From: Sedimentibacter sp. MB35-C1
Lineage (GTDB): Bacteria > Bacillota > Clostridia > Tissierellales > Sedimentibacteraceae
DNA: 64,000 nt
Assembly (NCBI RefSeq): GCF_030913635.1
Contig: NZ_CP133188.1
Span: 806,001-870,000 of the forward strand
Reading direction: 5' to 3'
Shown piece after piece: positions 52,112 through 62,376 of this stretch. Position 1 is the stretch's first letter, and each line of letters begins with the position of its first letter. Under the pieces are notes generated by a model. That model did no database searches. It was not told where the DNA came from and saw only the letters and a list, made by a program, of their open reading frames with translations. The translations under genes were made by a program, and so were the position numbers.

Positions 52112-52398
52112 CATATTAAAAAGCTTTGACGGAGACAAAAATATCGTACTGTAGCTTCAGAGAGCCGGTGTGTGGTGAGAGCCGGTGTTACAAGATATAA
52201 TGATCACTCCAGAGCTGCCAAGCCGAAATACAGTAGGCGAGGACGTGTTCCTGCGTTACAAGGATAGAGTTCAAAAAACAATAAGTTTTTTCGACTTGAA
52301 TGAGGCGATATTTTTTTATCGTAAAATAGGGTGGTACCGCGAAAGACCTTTCGTCCCTATATACATCTAGATGTATATAGAGACGAGAGGTTTTTTTT
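52112..52398 (+). ncRNA. T-box riboswitch, isoleucine specifier, controlling ilvN-ilvC-ilvB
   Basis: The T-box sequence AGGGTGGTACCGCG is at 52328-52341; its TGGT (52332-52335) pairs with an uncharged tRNA ACCA end. Stem I contains AGAGAGCCGG and the specifier region AATGATCACTCC, where ATC at 52203-52205 would read tRNA-Ile. It ends in a long hairpin (about 52346-52390: TCGTCCCTATATACATC pairs with GATGTATATAGAGACGA) followed by eight T. Uncharged tRNA-Ile would stabilise the antiterminator and turn on the branched-chain genes. Confidence 0.93.
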
Positions 52399-52499
52399 AT
52401 GCTTAATACTGTTTTCAAAATTTTTTCTGAAAATGGCTAGGTAACGGCACTTACTACCCCTCCTCTTAATTTCAAGTTGAAGCCAAAAGGAGGATTTAA

Positions 52500-52733
52500 A
52501 TGTGCAGAACCATAAGCTTTAAAGTATCAATGGGAATGGATTCGGCGGTCAGAGTGCTGACGACTCTAAGGAGAAAGCAATTTGATGTTAGAGAATTCAG
52601 CATGGTTTCGCTGAATGAAAAAAATTCGGAGTTTAAAGTTACACTGGAGGAAAAAAAGAAGGAAAGCTTTGAAAGGGCAGTTCTTCAAATGCAAAAATTG
52701 GTTGACGTATATGACGTTGCCGAGGCTCAGTAA
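52500..52733 (+). CDS. ilvN: Acetolactate synthase small (ACT) subunit, short form
   Basis: 77 residues, one ACT domain: TISFKVSMGMDSAVRVLTTL with the loop expected for ACT folds and QKLVDVYDVAEAQ at the end. This is about half the length of common IlvN/IlvH (about 160) and resembles the IlvM-type small subunit. It is first in the T-box operon, ahead of ilvC and ilvB, so it is likely the regulatory subunit of the large subunit at 53858. Feedback inhibition by valine cannot be judged. AAAGGAGG precedes the ATG. Confidence 0.85.
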   Translation: MCRTISFKVSMGMDSAVRVLTTLRRKQFDVREFSMVSLNEKNSEFKVTLEEKKKESFERAVLQMQKLVDVYDVAEAQ

Positions 52734-52752
52734 TATTTGTGAATAACTGTAG

Positions 52753-53820
<1,068 letters not shown>

Positions 53821-53857
53821 TAAGTACTTGGGTTAGGCCGAAAAATTGGAGGATAAA

Positions 53858-55510
53858 ATGAAACTGTCAGGCTCACAGATAATATTAAGGGTACTAAGAG
53901 AAAAAGGAATAGACACTTTATTCGGGTATCCCGGCGGAGCTGTAATACCTTTCTTCGATGCTCTATATGATGAACTTGATTATTTTAAGGTATTGAGACC
54001 TGCGCATGAACAGAACGGAGTTCATGCCGCAGACGGATACGCCAGAAGCACAGGAAAACTTGGGGTATTTGTTGCAACATCCGGACCTGGGGCAACAAAT
54101 ACCATAACAGGAATCGCAAACGCGTATATGGATTCTGTTCCGCTGTTAGTAATAACAGGTCAGGTTGCAAATACACTTATAGGAAAAGATTCTTTTCAGG
54201 AAGTTGATATAACGGGTATGACTCTGTCGGTTACAAAGCACAGCTATCTTGTTCGAAACGTTGAAGATCTGGAGGACGTTATAAGAGAAGCCGCAGAAGT
54301 TGCAATGGAAAAAAGACCGGGTCCGGTGCTTGTGGATGTTCCTAAAGATGTGTTCATGAGCTTATGTGAATTCAAAGGAAGCGGCACCGGTGAAGACTTT
54401 GAAGAGAAAGAGCATGTAAGAGGCAACCTTGAACTGGCGGCTGAGCTTATAAACAGCTCTCAAAAGCCCGTAATATATGCCGGCGGGGGCGTCAGAATTT
54501 CCAAGAATGATGATCTTCTTCTGAAATTTGCGGAAAAAACAGGGATACCTGTATGTAACAGCTTTATGGGGCTGGGAACTATTCCTAGGAATCACAAGCT
54601 TTCATTGGGATTTGTAGGAATGCACGGTTCAACTGAAACTAATATGGCGGTTACAAACTGCGACCTGCTTATAGCAATGGGAGCACGCTTCAGTGACAGA
54701 GTTATCGGAAGCCCGGACAAATTTGCTCCGGGGGCCAAAATAATACACATAGATATTGATTCCACGGAAGTAGACAAGAATACCTACGAAAGTATTCCGC
54801 TTATAGGTGAAATGAAAGAAATACTTGAAAGGCTTCTTGAAAAAGCCGAGGAAAAAGACAGAAGCGGCTGGCTGAATGAGATAATGTCTAAAAGGCAGAA
54901 AAAAAATATCGAAGGTCAATTTATTCCGGAGAACATATTGAAAAAAGTTAACAGCTATTACAGTGTGGATACAGTTGTTGCAACAGATGTGGGGCAGCAT
55001 CAGATGTGGACCGGTCAGTATTGGAATTTTAACAGGTCGGATGAGTTTATAACATCCGGTGGTCTGGGGACAATGGGTTTTGGAATTGGAGCTGCAATGG
55101 GAGCACAGATAGGAAACCCAAATAAAAAAACGGTTCTTGTTACCGGAGACGGAAGTTTTAGAATGAACTGTGAAGAATTAGTTACAATTTCAAGATATAG
55201 GCTTCCTGTTAAAATAATATTGCTTAACAACAATACGTTGGGCATGGTTCGTCAATGGCAGAGAATGTTCAGCAATGCGAGGTATTCCGAAACAGATAAC
55301 CATGACGATGTGAACTACCAGATGCTTGCCGGCTCTTACGGCATAAAATCATTTAAGGCAGAATCAATGGAAGAGTTGGAAAATGCTCTTGAAAGCACCT
55401 GCGGTGTCAATGAACCCGTATTGATTGAATGCAGAATTGACCATGACTGCAGCGTTTATCCCATAGTTCCGCCTGGAAGGCCCATAGACGAGTTGTTAAT
55501 AAGCGGATAA
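53858..55510 (+). CDS. ilvB: Acetolactate synthase large (catalytic) subunit
   Basis: 550 residues from ATG 53858 (TTGGAGG upstream). ThDP enzyme: catalytic Glu region FGYPGGAVIPFFDALY and HEQNGVHAADGYARSTGK, GVFVATSGPGATNTITGIA, FAD-type domain in the middle (GMHGSTETNMAVTNCDLLIA), and the ThDP/Mg motif TGDGSFRMNCEELVTISRYR...LNNNTLGMVRQWQ near 425-470. It condenses pyruvate with pyruvate or 2-oxobutyrate. Last gene of the ilv operon, followed by the terminator into which a mobile segment has apparently inserted. Confidence 0.96.
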   Translation: MKLSGSQIILRVLREKGIDTLFGYPGGAVIPFFDALYDELDYFKVLRPAHEQNGVHAADGYARSTGKLGVFVATSGPGATNTITGIANAYMDSVPLLVITGQVANTLIGKDSFQEVDITGMTLSVTKHSYLVRNVEDLEDVIREAAEVAMEKRPGPVLVDVPKDVFMSLCEFKGSGTGEDFEEKEHVRGNLELAAELINSSQKPVIYAGGGVRISKNDDLLLKFAEKTGIPVCNSFMGLGTIPRNHKLSLGFVGMHGSTETNMAVTNCDLLIAMGARFSDRVIGSPDKFAPGAKIIHIDIDSTEVDKNTYESIPLIGEMKEILERLLEKAEEKDRSGWLNEIMSKRQKKNIEGQFIPENILKKVNSYYSVDTVVATDVGQHQMWTGQYWNFNRSDEFITSGGLGTMGFGIGAAMGAQIGNPNKKTVLVTGDGSFRMNCEELVTISRYRLPVKIILLNNNTLGMVRQWQRMFSNARYSETDNHDDVNYQMLAGSYGIKSFKAESMEELENALESTCGVNEPVLIECRIDHDCSVYPIVPPGRPIDELLISG

Positions 55511-55547
55511 TTGTTAAGACTTTCCTGACTATAAAAAATAAAAAAGC

Positions 55548-55560
55548 GTCATGCTCAGTT
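55548..55560 (+). repeat. Left copy of 13-base direct repeat flanking the island
   Basis: GTCATGCTCAGTT here is repeated at 63200-63212. With the A run before it here and the complementary arm plus T run after the right copy, the two halves rebuild a single bidirectional terminator hairpin, marking the insertion point. Confidence 0.75.
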
Positions 55561-55564
55561 GAAC

Positions 55565-55585
55565 TGACTCATGTCAATTAGACAA
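55565..55585 (+). repeat. Left terminal inverted repeat
   Basis: 21 bases starting TGACTCATGTCAATTAG. It matches the reverse complement of 63183-63203 at 20 of 21 positions. Confidence 0.85.
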
Positions 55586-55682
55586 TTAATTTAATTAAAT
55601 ATTAGACCATAGTTTCGATATTCTAAAGAGACTGTATAAAGTTTCGTATAAATGGTAACCACAAAAGCGAGGAGGTATTATC

Positions 55683-56080
55683 ATGAAACACGAAACTTTT
55701 TTACGTGAGGAAAAGACACAGGAATTGGCAAAATTTATAGCAAAGAATTGAGAAAACTTGAATGATGTGCAAAATTTATTAAAAGAATTTTTTAAAGGAA
55801 AAATTGAAGAAATGCTTGAATCAGAGATGGATGAACATTTTATGATATGATAAACATTTTGTCGAAGGAAAATGCAGTGGAAACAGTCGTAATGGATACA
55901 ATAAACCTTACAAAGTGAATATGGTGAGATACCAATTAATGTACCTCGTGACAGAAGCGGAGAATTTTCTCCAAAGGCAATAAGTAAATTCAAAACTAAA
56001 ACCGTTGATATAGGAAACCGTATCATTGCAATATATGCAAAAGGTATGAGCAATAGGTATATTGAAAATGAGGGAACAAT
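55683..56080 (+). pseudogene. IS256-family transposase remnant
   Basis: A GGAGG site and ATG at 55683 start MKHETFLREEKTQELAKFIA, then stops interrupt. In shifting frames one reads NLLKEFFKGKIEEMLESEMD, then EYGEIPINVPRDRSGEFSPK and VDIGNRIIAIYAKGMSNRYI, the conserved N-terminal third of IS256-family (mutator) transposases. GAGACTGTATAAAGTTTCG at 55628-55646 resembles the IS256 terminal repeat. The catalytic D-D-E part is missing. It lies inside the left end of the larger segment. Confidence 0.88.
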
Positions 56081-56212
56081 AATAGGGCAATCATTTTTTG
56101 ACCGCCCAATCACCGTATAAAGTACAACAAGCGTTTGGGGCGTACACCTTTTTCACTTTTTAGAAAACTTTCCTATTGAAGGACAAAAAAACATCTACCT
56201 TATTATTAAGAA

Positions 56213-56893
56213 TTACATATCTTCAGCGTAATACTTGAAATTTGGGAATTTTACTCCAAAATGTCTTAGTATTGATTTTGCTGCTCCATCTGAATTTTTA
56301 TCTCTTATAAACTCTACAATATCCTTGTGAGTGGAATAAAAATCACTACCGTCGGTAGTTGTTATCTGCTCGCCAATAAGATCGATTATGCTTTCATAGA
56401 AGTTTATAAGCAGCGGATTTCCGGTTATTCGTATAAGTTCAAGATGGAATTCATTGTTTAGAAGAATTCTTTCTTTAAGTGTTTTAGGGCCTTCCATACG
56501 GGAAATAATTTCATCCAGAAGAGCAAGTTGCTCTTCTGTTCTTTTGCGTGCCGCTATTTTTACATTTTGTACTTCAATGATATATCTTACTTCTAATATG
56601 TCGTCCATATTTCCGTGAGCGGCATAGAATGAAAGAATTATGGGATTGAATATCTTGTTCTGGCATGGAAGAATATAGTTCCCGTCTCCACGACGCGATT
56701 CAACAATACCCATAGCTTCAAGTATACTTATTGTCTGCTTGAGGGCAGGACGACTTACTCCCATCATTTCTGCAATCTGTCTTTCAGGAGGAAGCTTTTC
56801 ACCTGGCTTAAGCTCTCCGTCTTTTATAAGTTGAGTTATCTGTTTAAGTATTTTATTTGTTACCTTTTCGCTTGGTTCTATTTCTGTAAACAT
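56213..56893 (-). CDS. FadR/GntR-family transcription regulator (FCD domain)
   Basis: 226 residues. N-terminal winged helix (about 8-75): VTNKILKQITQLIKDGELKP, GEKLPPERQIAEMMGVSRPA, GIVESRRGDGNYI. The all-helical FCD domain (about 90-215) has LEVRYIIEVQNVKIAARKRT, NNEFHLELIRITGNPLL (the Asp/His metal site) and THKDIVEFIRDKNSDGA. FCD regulators sense small carboxylates or amino-acid-like ligands. The segment contains TTGGTATTACCAA in a palindrome before the aminotransferase at 62364, a good match to the FadR-type consensus TGGT-N3-ACCA, so it may control that operon. Transcribed separately from the transporter. Confidence 0.88.
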   Translation of the reverse strand: MFTEIEPSEKVTNKILKQITQLIKDGELKPGEKLPPERQIAEMMGVSRPALKQTISILEAMGIVESRRGDGNYILPCQNKIFNPIILSFYAAHGNMDDILEVRYIIEVQNVKIAARKRTEEQLALLDEIISRMEGPKTLKERILLNNEFHLELIRITGNPLLINFYESIIDLIGEQITTTDGSDFYSTHKDIVEFIRDKNSDGAAKSILRHFGVKFPNFKYYAEDM

Positions 56894-57119
56894 TCCCGTT
56901 CCTCTTTGTTATATTTGAGTTTTATTTTCAGGATTGAATATCATAATTTAATAATCTTTCAACATTTGCGTTATTTTAAACATTATACCATCTATTACTG
57001 TTTAAATCAAGAAACCATTGTTCTTTCAACAAAAACAAATAAAAATACTTTTAGGTAAATACCTTTAGTCTGACTATATATTCAACGAGTTCTATGATAA
57101 TATAAATCATTTCTTCCAT

Positions 57120-57159
57120 GATAACAAAAGTAAGAATGAACAAAAGCTCATTCTTACTT
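57120..57159 (-). terminator. Terminator of the AbgT-type transporter gene
   Basis: AAGTAAGAATGA (57128-57139) pairs with TCATTCTTACTT (57148-57159); the minus strand continues TTTTG. Confidence 0.8.
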
Positions 57160-57186
57160 AATAAAATATTATTTTTATGATTTATA

Positions 57187-58752
57187 TTACATGTAAACGC
57201 CTACACCGGGTCCAAGTGGCAAGCCAAGTACCATCCATATAACCAAAAGAACTGCCCAGAAAATTAGGAATCCTACAGAATATGGAAGCATTGTGGAAAT
57301 CATTGTGCCAATACCTGTATCTTCATCATATTTTTTTGCAAAAGCAAGAATAAGTGGAAAGTAGTCCATTAATGGAGTAATTATATTTGTGCTGGAGTCA
57401 CCTATTCTGAATGCTGCCTGTGTCATTTCAGGAGAAATATTGAGTCCCATAAACATCGGAATAAACACTGGTGCCATTATAACCCATTTAGCAGAAGCAG
57501 AACCCATAAACAAATTTAGTAAACTTGCAAGAATTACAAAGATAACCATTAAAAGTGGAGGCCATATTCCAATTGAACCAAGAAATTTAGCACCTTTTAA
57601 AGCTATAATAATGCCAATATTCGTTTTTTCAAAATAAGATATAAATTGTGATGCAACAAAAGCAAGTGCAATATATCCACCCATTGTAGACATACTTTTC
57701 CCCATTTGTGCTGCAATATCTTTTTCCGACTTATATACACCAGTAATTTTCCCATAAATAACTGAAGGTACAAAAAACATTATTGTAATAATAGGAATTA
57801 TTCCTTTCATAAGAGCAGATCCACTTACAAGGCTACCTGTTTGTATATTTCTCAGAAATGAAGTCTTAGGAATACAAAGTAAAAATAAACCAATAAGCAT
57901 TGCAAAAAGAACTATACTTGATACTTTAAGAGCTTTATTCTCTATTTGACTCATATTACCAAGTTCCATTTCACTTTGCGTAACTTGTGCCTTACTCTTA
58001 TCGTATATACCCAGTCTTGGTTCAACTATTTTTTCAGTGATAATAGTGCCTACAATCGTTATGACTACTGTTGAGGCCATCATAAAAAACCAGTTTCCTG
58101 TAGGGTCGACAACATACGAAGGATCAAGAATCCTCGCTCCTTCTGTGCTAATGCCAGAAAGAAGGGGATCGATTGCACCTATTAAAAGGTTAGCACTGAA
58201 TCCACCTGATGCGCCAGCAAAAGCTGCTGCCATTCCTGCAAGAGGATGCTTATTATAAGACATAAAAATAATCGCACCAAGTGGGACTAGTACAACATAT
58301 CCAACAACCGAAGCTACATTAGACATGATTCCAAGGAATACTACTACTGGAACTATTAATCTTTTTGGTGTAACCGATACTGTTTTTTTAACAGCAGCAC
58401 TTATAAATCCACTTCCTTCTGCCATACCTATACCAAAGGTAACTACAAGAACTACACCTAAAGGTGCAAATCCTGTAAAATTAGATAACATGCTTGTAAG
58501 TATATATACAAGCCCTTCTTTTGAAAGCAGGTTATTAACTGTAATTTTTTGCATTTCAACTTCATTTGTTACTCTGTTTAAAATTTCACCCGATGCTGAC
58601 CATTCAACAGAAGCCCCAATAAATGATAGAAGCAATACAAATATTGCCAGGTAGAAGAACAGAGTGACTGGATGAGGTAGCTTGTTGCCAGCTATCTCAA
58701 CTCTGTCAAGAGTTCTGTTTAAAAAATTTTTCTTTCTCTTTGTTTTTTCCAT
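57187..58752 (-). CDS. AbgT-family transporter (p-aminobenzoyl-glutamate type)
   Basis: 521 residues with about 12 membrane segments. Family features: RVEIAGNKLPHPVTLFFYLA near the N-terminus, FAPLGVVLVVTFGIGMAEGS, AGASGGFSANLLIGAIDPLL, MSTMGGYIALAFVASQF and SPEMTQAAFRIGDSSTNIIT in the second half. AbgT proteins carry aminobenzoyl-glutamate, dipeptide-like compounds or drugs. Start is uncertain: ATG 58782 lies only one base after AAGGAGG, while ATG 58752 is separated from that site by a small hairpin (GCTGAAA / TTTCAGC). Its stop-proximal partner, an M24 peptidase, ends 17 bases upstream, suggesting uptake of a peptide that is then split. Confidence 0.88.
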   Translation of the reverse strand: MEKTKRKKNFLNRTLDRVEIAGNKLPHPVTLFFYLAIFVLLLSFIGASVEWSASGEILNRVTNEVEMQKITVNNLLSKEGLVYILTSMLSNFTGFAPLGVVLVVTFGIGMAEGSGFISAAVKKTVSVTPKRLIVPVVVFLGIMSNVASVVGYVVLVPLGAIIFMSYNKHPLAGMAAAFAGASGGFSANLLIGAIDPLLSGISTEGARILDPSYVVDPTGNWFFMMASTVVITIVGTIITEKIVEPRLGIYDKSKAQVTQSEMELGNMSQIENKALKVSSIVLFAMLIGLFLLCIPKTSFLRNIQTGSLVSGSALMKGIIPIITIMFFVPSVIYGKITGVYKSEKDIAAQMGKSMSTMGGYIALAFVASQFISYFEKTNIGIIIALKGAKFLGSIGIWPPLLMVIFVILASLLNLFMGSASAKWVIMAPVFIPMFMGLNISPEMTQAAFRIGDSSTNIITPLMDYFPLILAFAKKYDEDTGIGTMISTMLPYSVGFLIFWAVLLVIWMVLGLPLGPGVGVYM

Positions 58753-58799
58753 AGATATTCGCTGAAAATTCGCTTTCAGCATTCCTCCTTATAACAAAA

Positions 58800-59861
58800 T
58801 TATATTTCTAATAAAGTATCTTTCGGTGCCTTTGTAAGATTACGTCCTCCTTTTTCTTTTTCTATTAACAGAAGATCTTCAATTCTTATTCCGCCCCAAT
58901 TTTCTATATATATGCCCGGTTCAACAGAAACAATAGTATTTTCCGAAAGTATATAATCACTTTGAGGATGAAGCCTTGGCTTTTCATGAACTTCCATACC
59001 AATACCATGACCAAGGCCGTAGTCAAAACAACCTTTGTCCAGTTTTTTTGTAATAATATTTCGAGAAAATGCATCAGCCTCTCTGCATGTCATTCCTGCT
59101 TTAATATTTTCGAGCGCCATAATTTGTGCTTTTAATACAAGATTATACATTTCCTTTTGTCTGTCATCAGCATTGCCCATTACAATAGTTCTAGATGTGT
59201 CAGAGCAATATCCATTAAGTACAACACCAAAATCCATAAGGACTAAATCACCTTTTTTAATAACCTTTTCAGTAGGTGCACAATGTGGCATAAAGCATCT
59301 TGATCCTGAAGATAATAATGTATCAAACGAAAACCCTTCTGCACCCATATGCATTAATATATCATTGAATATATTTCTTGCTTGTTTTTCCGTCATTCCA
59401 ACTTTAATGAAATTAAGAAATTCTAAATATGCTTTATCTGCAAGATCAACAGCTTGCTGAATAAATTCCACCTCTTTTTCCGTCTTAATCATACGTACAT
59501 CTTCAATAAATTGAGGCATATCTACAAGTTCTACGCCGGAAAATTTTTTTACAAGCATATCATAATCATATTTAGATGTTGTTGTCGACTCATATCCTAA
59601 AGATTTAATGCCTTTACTAAAGCTTGTTTTTACAATTTCATCAATACCACCAAAAAACACAGTATATTCTGAATAAATATTTTTAAAATATTTTATATTT
59701 CTTGAAGGTGTTGCAAGAAAAACTTCTTCTGCCGTTATAAGTAAAATACCTGGCAGATAATAGTTTCCCTTGCTACAAAGATAATTTCTGTTTGCATCAT
59801 TACGCACAATATAGGCATCTACATTGCTCTCTTTTACTTTTTTCATTACTCTTCTGTACAT
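58800..59861 (-). CDS. M24 family metallopeptidase (Xaa-Pro aminopeptidase-like)
   Basis: 353 residues from ATG 59861 (AAGGAG 7 bases upstream; the ATG two codons earlier is too close). Creatinase-like N-terminal domain (about 1-125) then the pita-bread catalytic domain with five metal ligands: VLMDFGVVLNGYCSDTSRTI (two Asp), GLGHGIGMEVHEKPRL (His), VSVEPGIYIENWGG and IRIEDLLLIE (two Glu). It removes N-terminal residues ahead of proline, or hydrolyses related amides. Followed closely by the AbgT-type transporter gene; together they look like a transport-plus-hydrolysis pair. Confidence 0.92.
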   Translation of the reverse strand: MYRRVMKKVKESNVDAYIVRNDANRNYLCSKGNYYLPGILLITAEEVFLATPSRNIKYFKNIYSEYTVFFGGIDEIVKTSFSKGIKSLGYESTTTSKYDYDMLVKKFSGVELVDMPQFIEDVRMIKTEKEVEFIQQAVDLADKAYLEFLNFIKVGMTEKQARNIFNDILMHMGAEGFSFDTLLSSGSRCFMPHCAPTEKVIKKGDLVLMDFGVVLNGYCSDTSRTIVMGNADDRQKEMYNLVLKAQIMALENIKAGMTCREADAFSRNIITKKLDKGCFDYGLGHGIGMEVHEKPRLHPQSDYILSENTIVSVEPGIYIENWGGIRIEDLLLIEKEKGGRNLTKAPKDTLLEI

Positions 59862-60093
59862 ATTCATACTCCTTTTATTAAATTTCGAATTACCTTTTAG
59901 TTTGAATTTAATCTTTTATATTTATTTTTTCTCTTAACATATAATTTAATTCATTTTATATAGCAAGCTATATATAGCTAATTCAAATGCGAAATATTGT
60001 CAATAATTTTTATAGTATCAATTATTACAAATAATTAGTAATAAATTGACACATTAATAAATACTGTTTTTTGTCTAATATAAATTACAAAAG

Positions 60094-60858
60094 TTACATC
60101 ATAATTTGTAAAACATTATAAGTGTTAAGCATTATAAGCCCACCAAGAACAAGTGTAAAAAAAGTTTCAACATTATTGTTAGACATTTTTTTTGATGCTA
60201 TTAATCCTGCGATTGCTCCTATTACACCACCTGTGCACATAACGTAAAGAGACAAGGTGTCAAATGATGGTACAGTATTTGTTCTTAAAGTAGTTACAAA
60301 GCTTGTAACCTGGGAAAAAAGAATAATAAAAAGTGAATTTTTGGCTGTAACCTTTGGTGACATAGAAAAAAAGTAGTAAAGTACAGCAATATTTATTGGA
60401 CCGCCTCCAATTCCAAGAAAACATGAAACCATGCCCAGCAAAAGCCCAATGACAAAGCACAAAAATGGGTTCATAAGTGTAAGTGTTTTGATTTTTCCTT
60501 GATTTGTTATATAAATAAATACAAGAAAATTAATAATAAGTAGCATAACGGATTGTACAAGAGCAATGTTTCCAGTATAAGCTGAAAAAAGACTTTTGCC
60601 TATATATCCTCCATTAGCAGCACCTACTGCTAGCCAGATACTTACTGCATAGTTAAGCTTTACTTCTCCCTTAAGTCCTCTTATAAACGAGAATAGAGCC
60701 ATAGACAAAACTGTACATCCGGACATAAAGCTTATAGTGCTTGCTGAAAGCCCGCTTATGGCATCCATAACAGGCTTTATTATAATTCCTCCGCCTATAC
60801 CGCTTATAGCCCCTATGGTGGAAGCGATAAATGCTATAAGAAAATAAAATATAAACAT
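60094..60858 (-). CDS. TSUP (TauE/SafE) family permease
   Basis: 254 residues, about 8 membrane segments. Family motifs: AFIASTIGAISGIGGGIIIK at the N-terminus and LLLGMVSCFLGIGGGPINIA in the second half, the paired Gly-rich repeats of TauE/SafE proteins. These move organic sulfur compounds or other small anions, usually outward. GGAGA precedes the ATG. It sits between the M24 peptidase and the broken NhaC gene on the same strand. Confidence 0.9.
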   Translation of the reverse strand: MFIFYFLIAFIASTIGAISGIGGGIIIKPVMDAISGLSASTISFMSGCTVLSMALFSFIRGLKGEVKLNYAVSIWLAVGAANGGYIGKSLFSAYTGNIALVQSVMLLIINFLVFIYITNQGKIKTLTLMNPFLCFVIGLLLGMVSCFLGIGGGPINIAVLYYFFSMSPKVTAKNSLFIILFSQVTSFVTTLRTNTVPSFDTLSLYVMCTGGVIGAIAGLIASKKMSNNNVETFFTLVLGGLIMLNTYNVLQIMM

Positions 60859-60895
60859 AATATTCTCCAGTAATTCTTCTTGATTATTTTTAATG

Positions 60896-61409
60896 TCAAA
60901 TATTTACAATTTTTTCATTCTTTGTTTTTGCAATACCAAAGCCTGTGAAGCCCCAGATTATAGCAAATATGAAACCTGTGTAACAAAATATAGTCCAAGG
61001 CAGATAATCCCATGTTGCAACGCCGAGGGTTGCCGCCATGTATGCACCGCCTGACCAAGGTACGAGCGGAATTACACATGTTCCTGAATCCTCCAAAGTT
61101 CTGGAAAGGTTTTTCGCATCCAAACATCTTTCTTTAAAAGCATCCTTAAAAAGTTCGCCACAGAGAAGAATTGGAATATATGCGTTTCCCACAACTATAG
61201 TAACAATAAATGTTGCTATAACTGTTACAAGAATAAGCGTGCCGTCACTGCAAGAATAATGGTGAGGAAAGAGCATAGAAGAAGTAAAACTTCTACGCTG
61301 TAACGATATTTACCAAAACCTACTCCCATAACAACTGCCATAACTATTATGGGTAGAACTGCTATAAAAAAGGGTGACGTTTTCTTAGTTTTCCATAAGT
61401 TTCTTCCAT
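60896..61409 (-). pseudogene. NhaC-type Na+/H+ antiporter, internally deleted and frameshifted
   Basis: ATG 61409 starts an NhaC-like N-terminus (TSPFFIAVLPIIVMAVVMGV, then VEVLLLLCSFLTIILA) that runs into a stop. Another frame from about 61276 gives the NhaC C-terminus: VVGNAYIPILLCGELFKDAF, SRTLEDSGTCVIPLVPWSGG and AYMAATLGVATWDYLPW. The core of this roughly 460-residue family is missing, so only about 170 residues remain. It cannot work as an antiporter. It lies 13 bases after the aminotransferase stop, so it was once in that operon. Confidence 0.88.
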
Positions 61410-61422
61410 TGATTTTTTTTAA

Positions 61423-62364
61423 TTAATCATCAATTGAAACACCGAAAGTTTCGGTCATCTTTTTATATTCCTGTGAGAACTTTTCTGTAATAGAGCCTGG
61501 AACCTTATGACCTATCTTTTTACCATCAATCATCTTTATAGGAACAACTTCGCCAACTGTACCACAAATAAATACTTCGTCTGCATTGTAATATTCAGAA
61601 ATAGATACGTTTCTTTCTTGAACTTCCATTCCAAGATCCTTTGCAATTTGTATCATTGTTTTTCTTGTTATGCCTGGAAGCTGTGAGTCCAGAGTAGGTA
61701 GAACGAGTGCACCGTCTTTTATAAGCTGAAGGTTTGTTGAGTTTGTCTCAGCAACATATCCATTCTGGTCAAGCATAATTGCTTCATCTGCACCCTGCCT
61801 CATTGCTTCGCAAGCCGCCATGATCTGATTAAGCTGATTGCAGCAATGGATTTTTGGATCCATATACTGTGGATTATATCTCTTGAGCCAAGTAGTTATA
61901 AGTGTAATCCCATCTTTATTGAATATAGGTGGTTTTTCATCAACACATATAACAATTGATGAATTTGTTATATTGAGGGTAGGATGCATACCTGTCTGTG
62001 CCTTAAAGCCTCTTGTTACTTGCAATCGCATGTGTATATCATGTATGCCTGCCTCTATGTTCTTTTTAACAAGCTCTTTAACAACTTGTTTCATTTCGTC
62101 CTGTGTCATTCCGATATTAATACCAAGTGTGTAACATGATTCATAAAGACGTTTAATGTGTTCTTCTAAGCGATAGACTCTTCTATCATATGCACGTATA
62201 CCTTCATAAACGCCATCACCGTGCTGAAATCCCGAATCATAAACAGAAATTACTGCCTCTGACTTTTTCACATATTCTCCGTTTACATAAAGAATTGTGT
62301 CTGCAATTTTTTCACCGTTAAGAACAATGCTGCCATCTGGTGTGAGCTGTGATAATTTGTACAT
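61423..62364 (-). CDS. Class IV PLP aminotransferase (branched-chain or D-amino-acid type)
   Basis: 313 residues. Seen: YVNGEYVKKSEAVISVYDSG, FQHGDGVYEGIRAY, MRLQVTRGFKAQTGMHPTL, the PLP lysine in YMDPKIHCCNQLNQIMAACE, GADEAIMLDQNGYVAETNST and VFICGTVGEVVPI. Features are between BCAT (EGIR) and D-amino-acid transaminase; substrate preference is unclear. First gene of the segment's minus-strand group, and its start is overlapped by a 43-base palindrome that may be an operator. Context with peptide uptake and a peptidase suggests amino-acid catabolism rather than synthesis. RBS AAGGAG. Confidence 0.88.
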   Translation of the reverse strand: MYKLSQLTPDGSIVLNGEKIADTILYVNGEYVKKSEAVISVYDSGFQHGDGVYEGIRAYDRRVYRLEEHIKRLYESCYTLGINIGMTQDEMKQVVKELVKKNIEAGIHDIHMRLQVTRGFKAQTGMHPTLNITNSSIVICVDEKPPIFNKDGITLITTWLKRYNPQYMDPKIHCCNQLNQIMAACEAMRQGADEAIMLDQNGYVAETNSTNLQLIKDGALVLPTLDSQLPGITRKTMIQIAKDLGMEVQERNVSISEYYNADEVFICGTVGEVVPIKMIDGKKIGHKVPGSITEKFSQEYKKMTETFGVSIDD

Positions 62365-62376
62365 AATTATTCTCCT

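Noticed and set aside
55683-56080. A functional transposase gene
   Set aside because: Multiple stops and frameshifts, and the catalytic part is missing.
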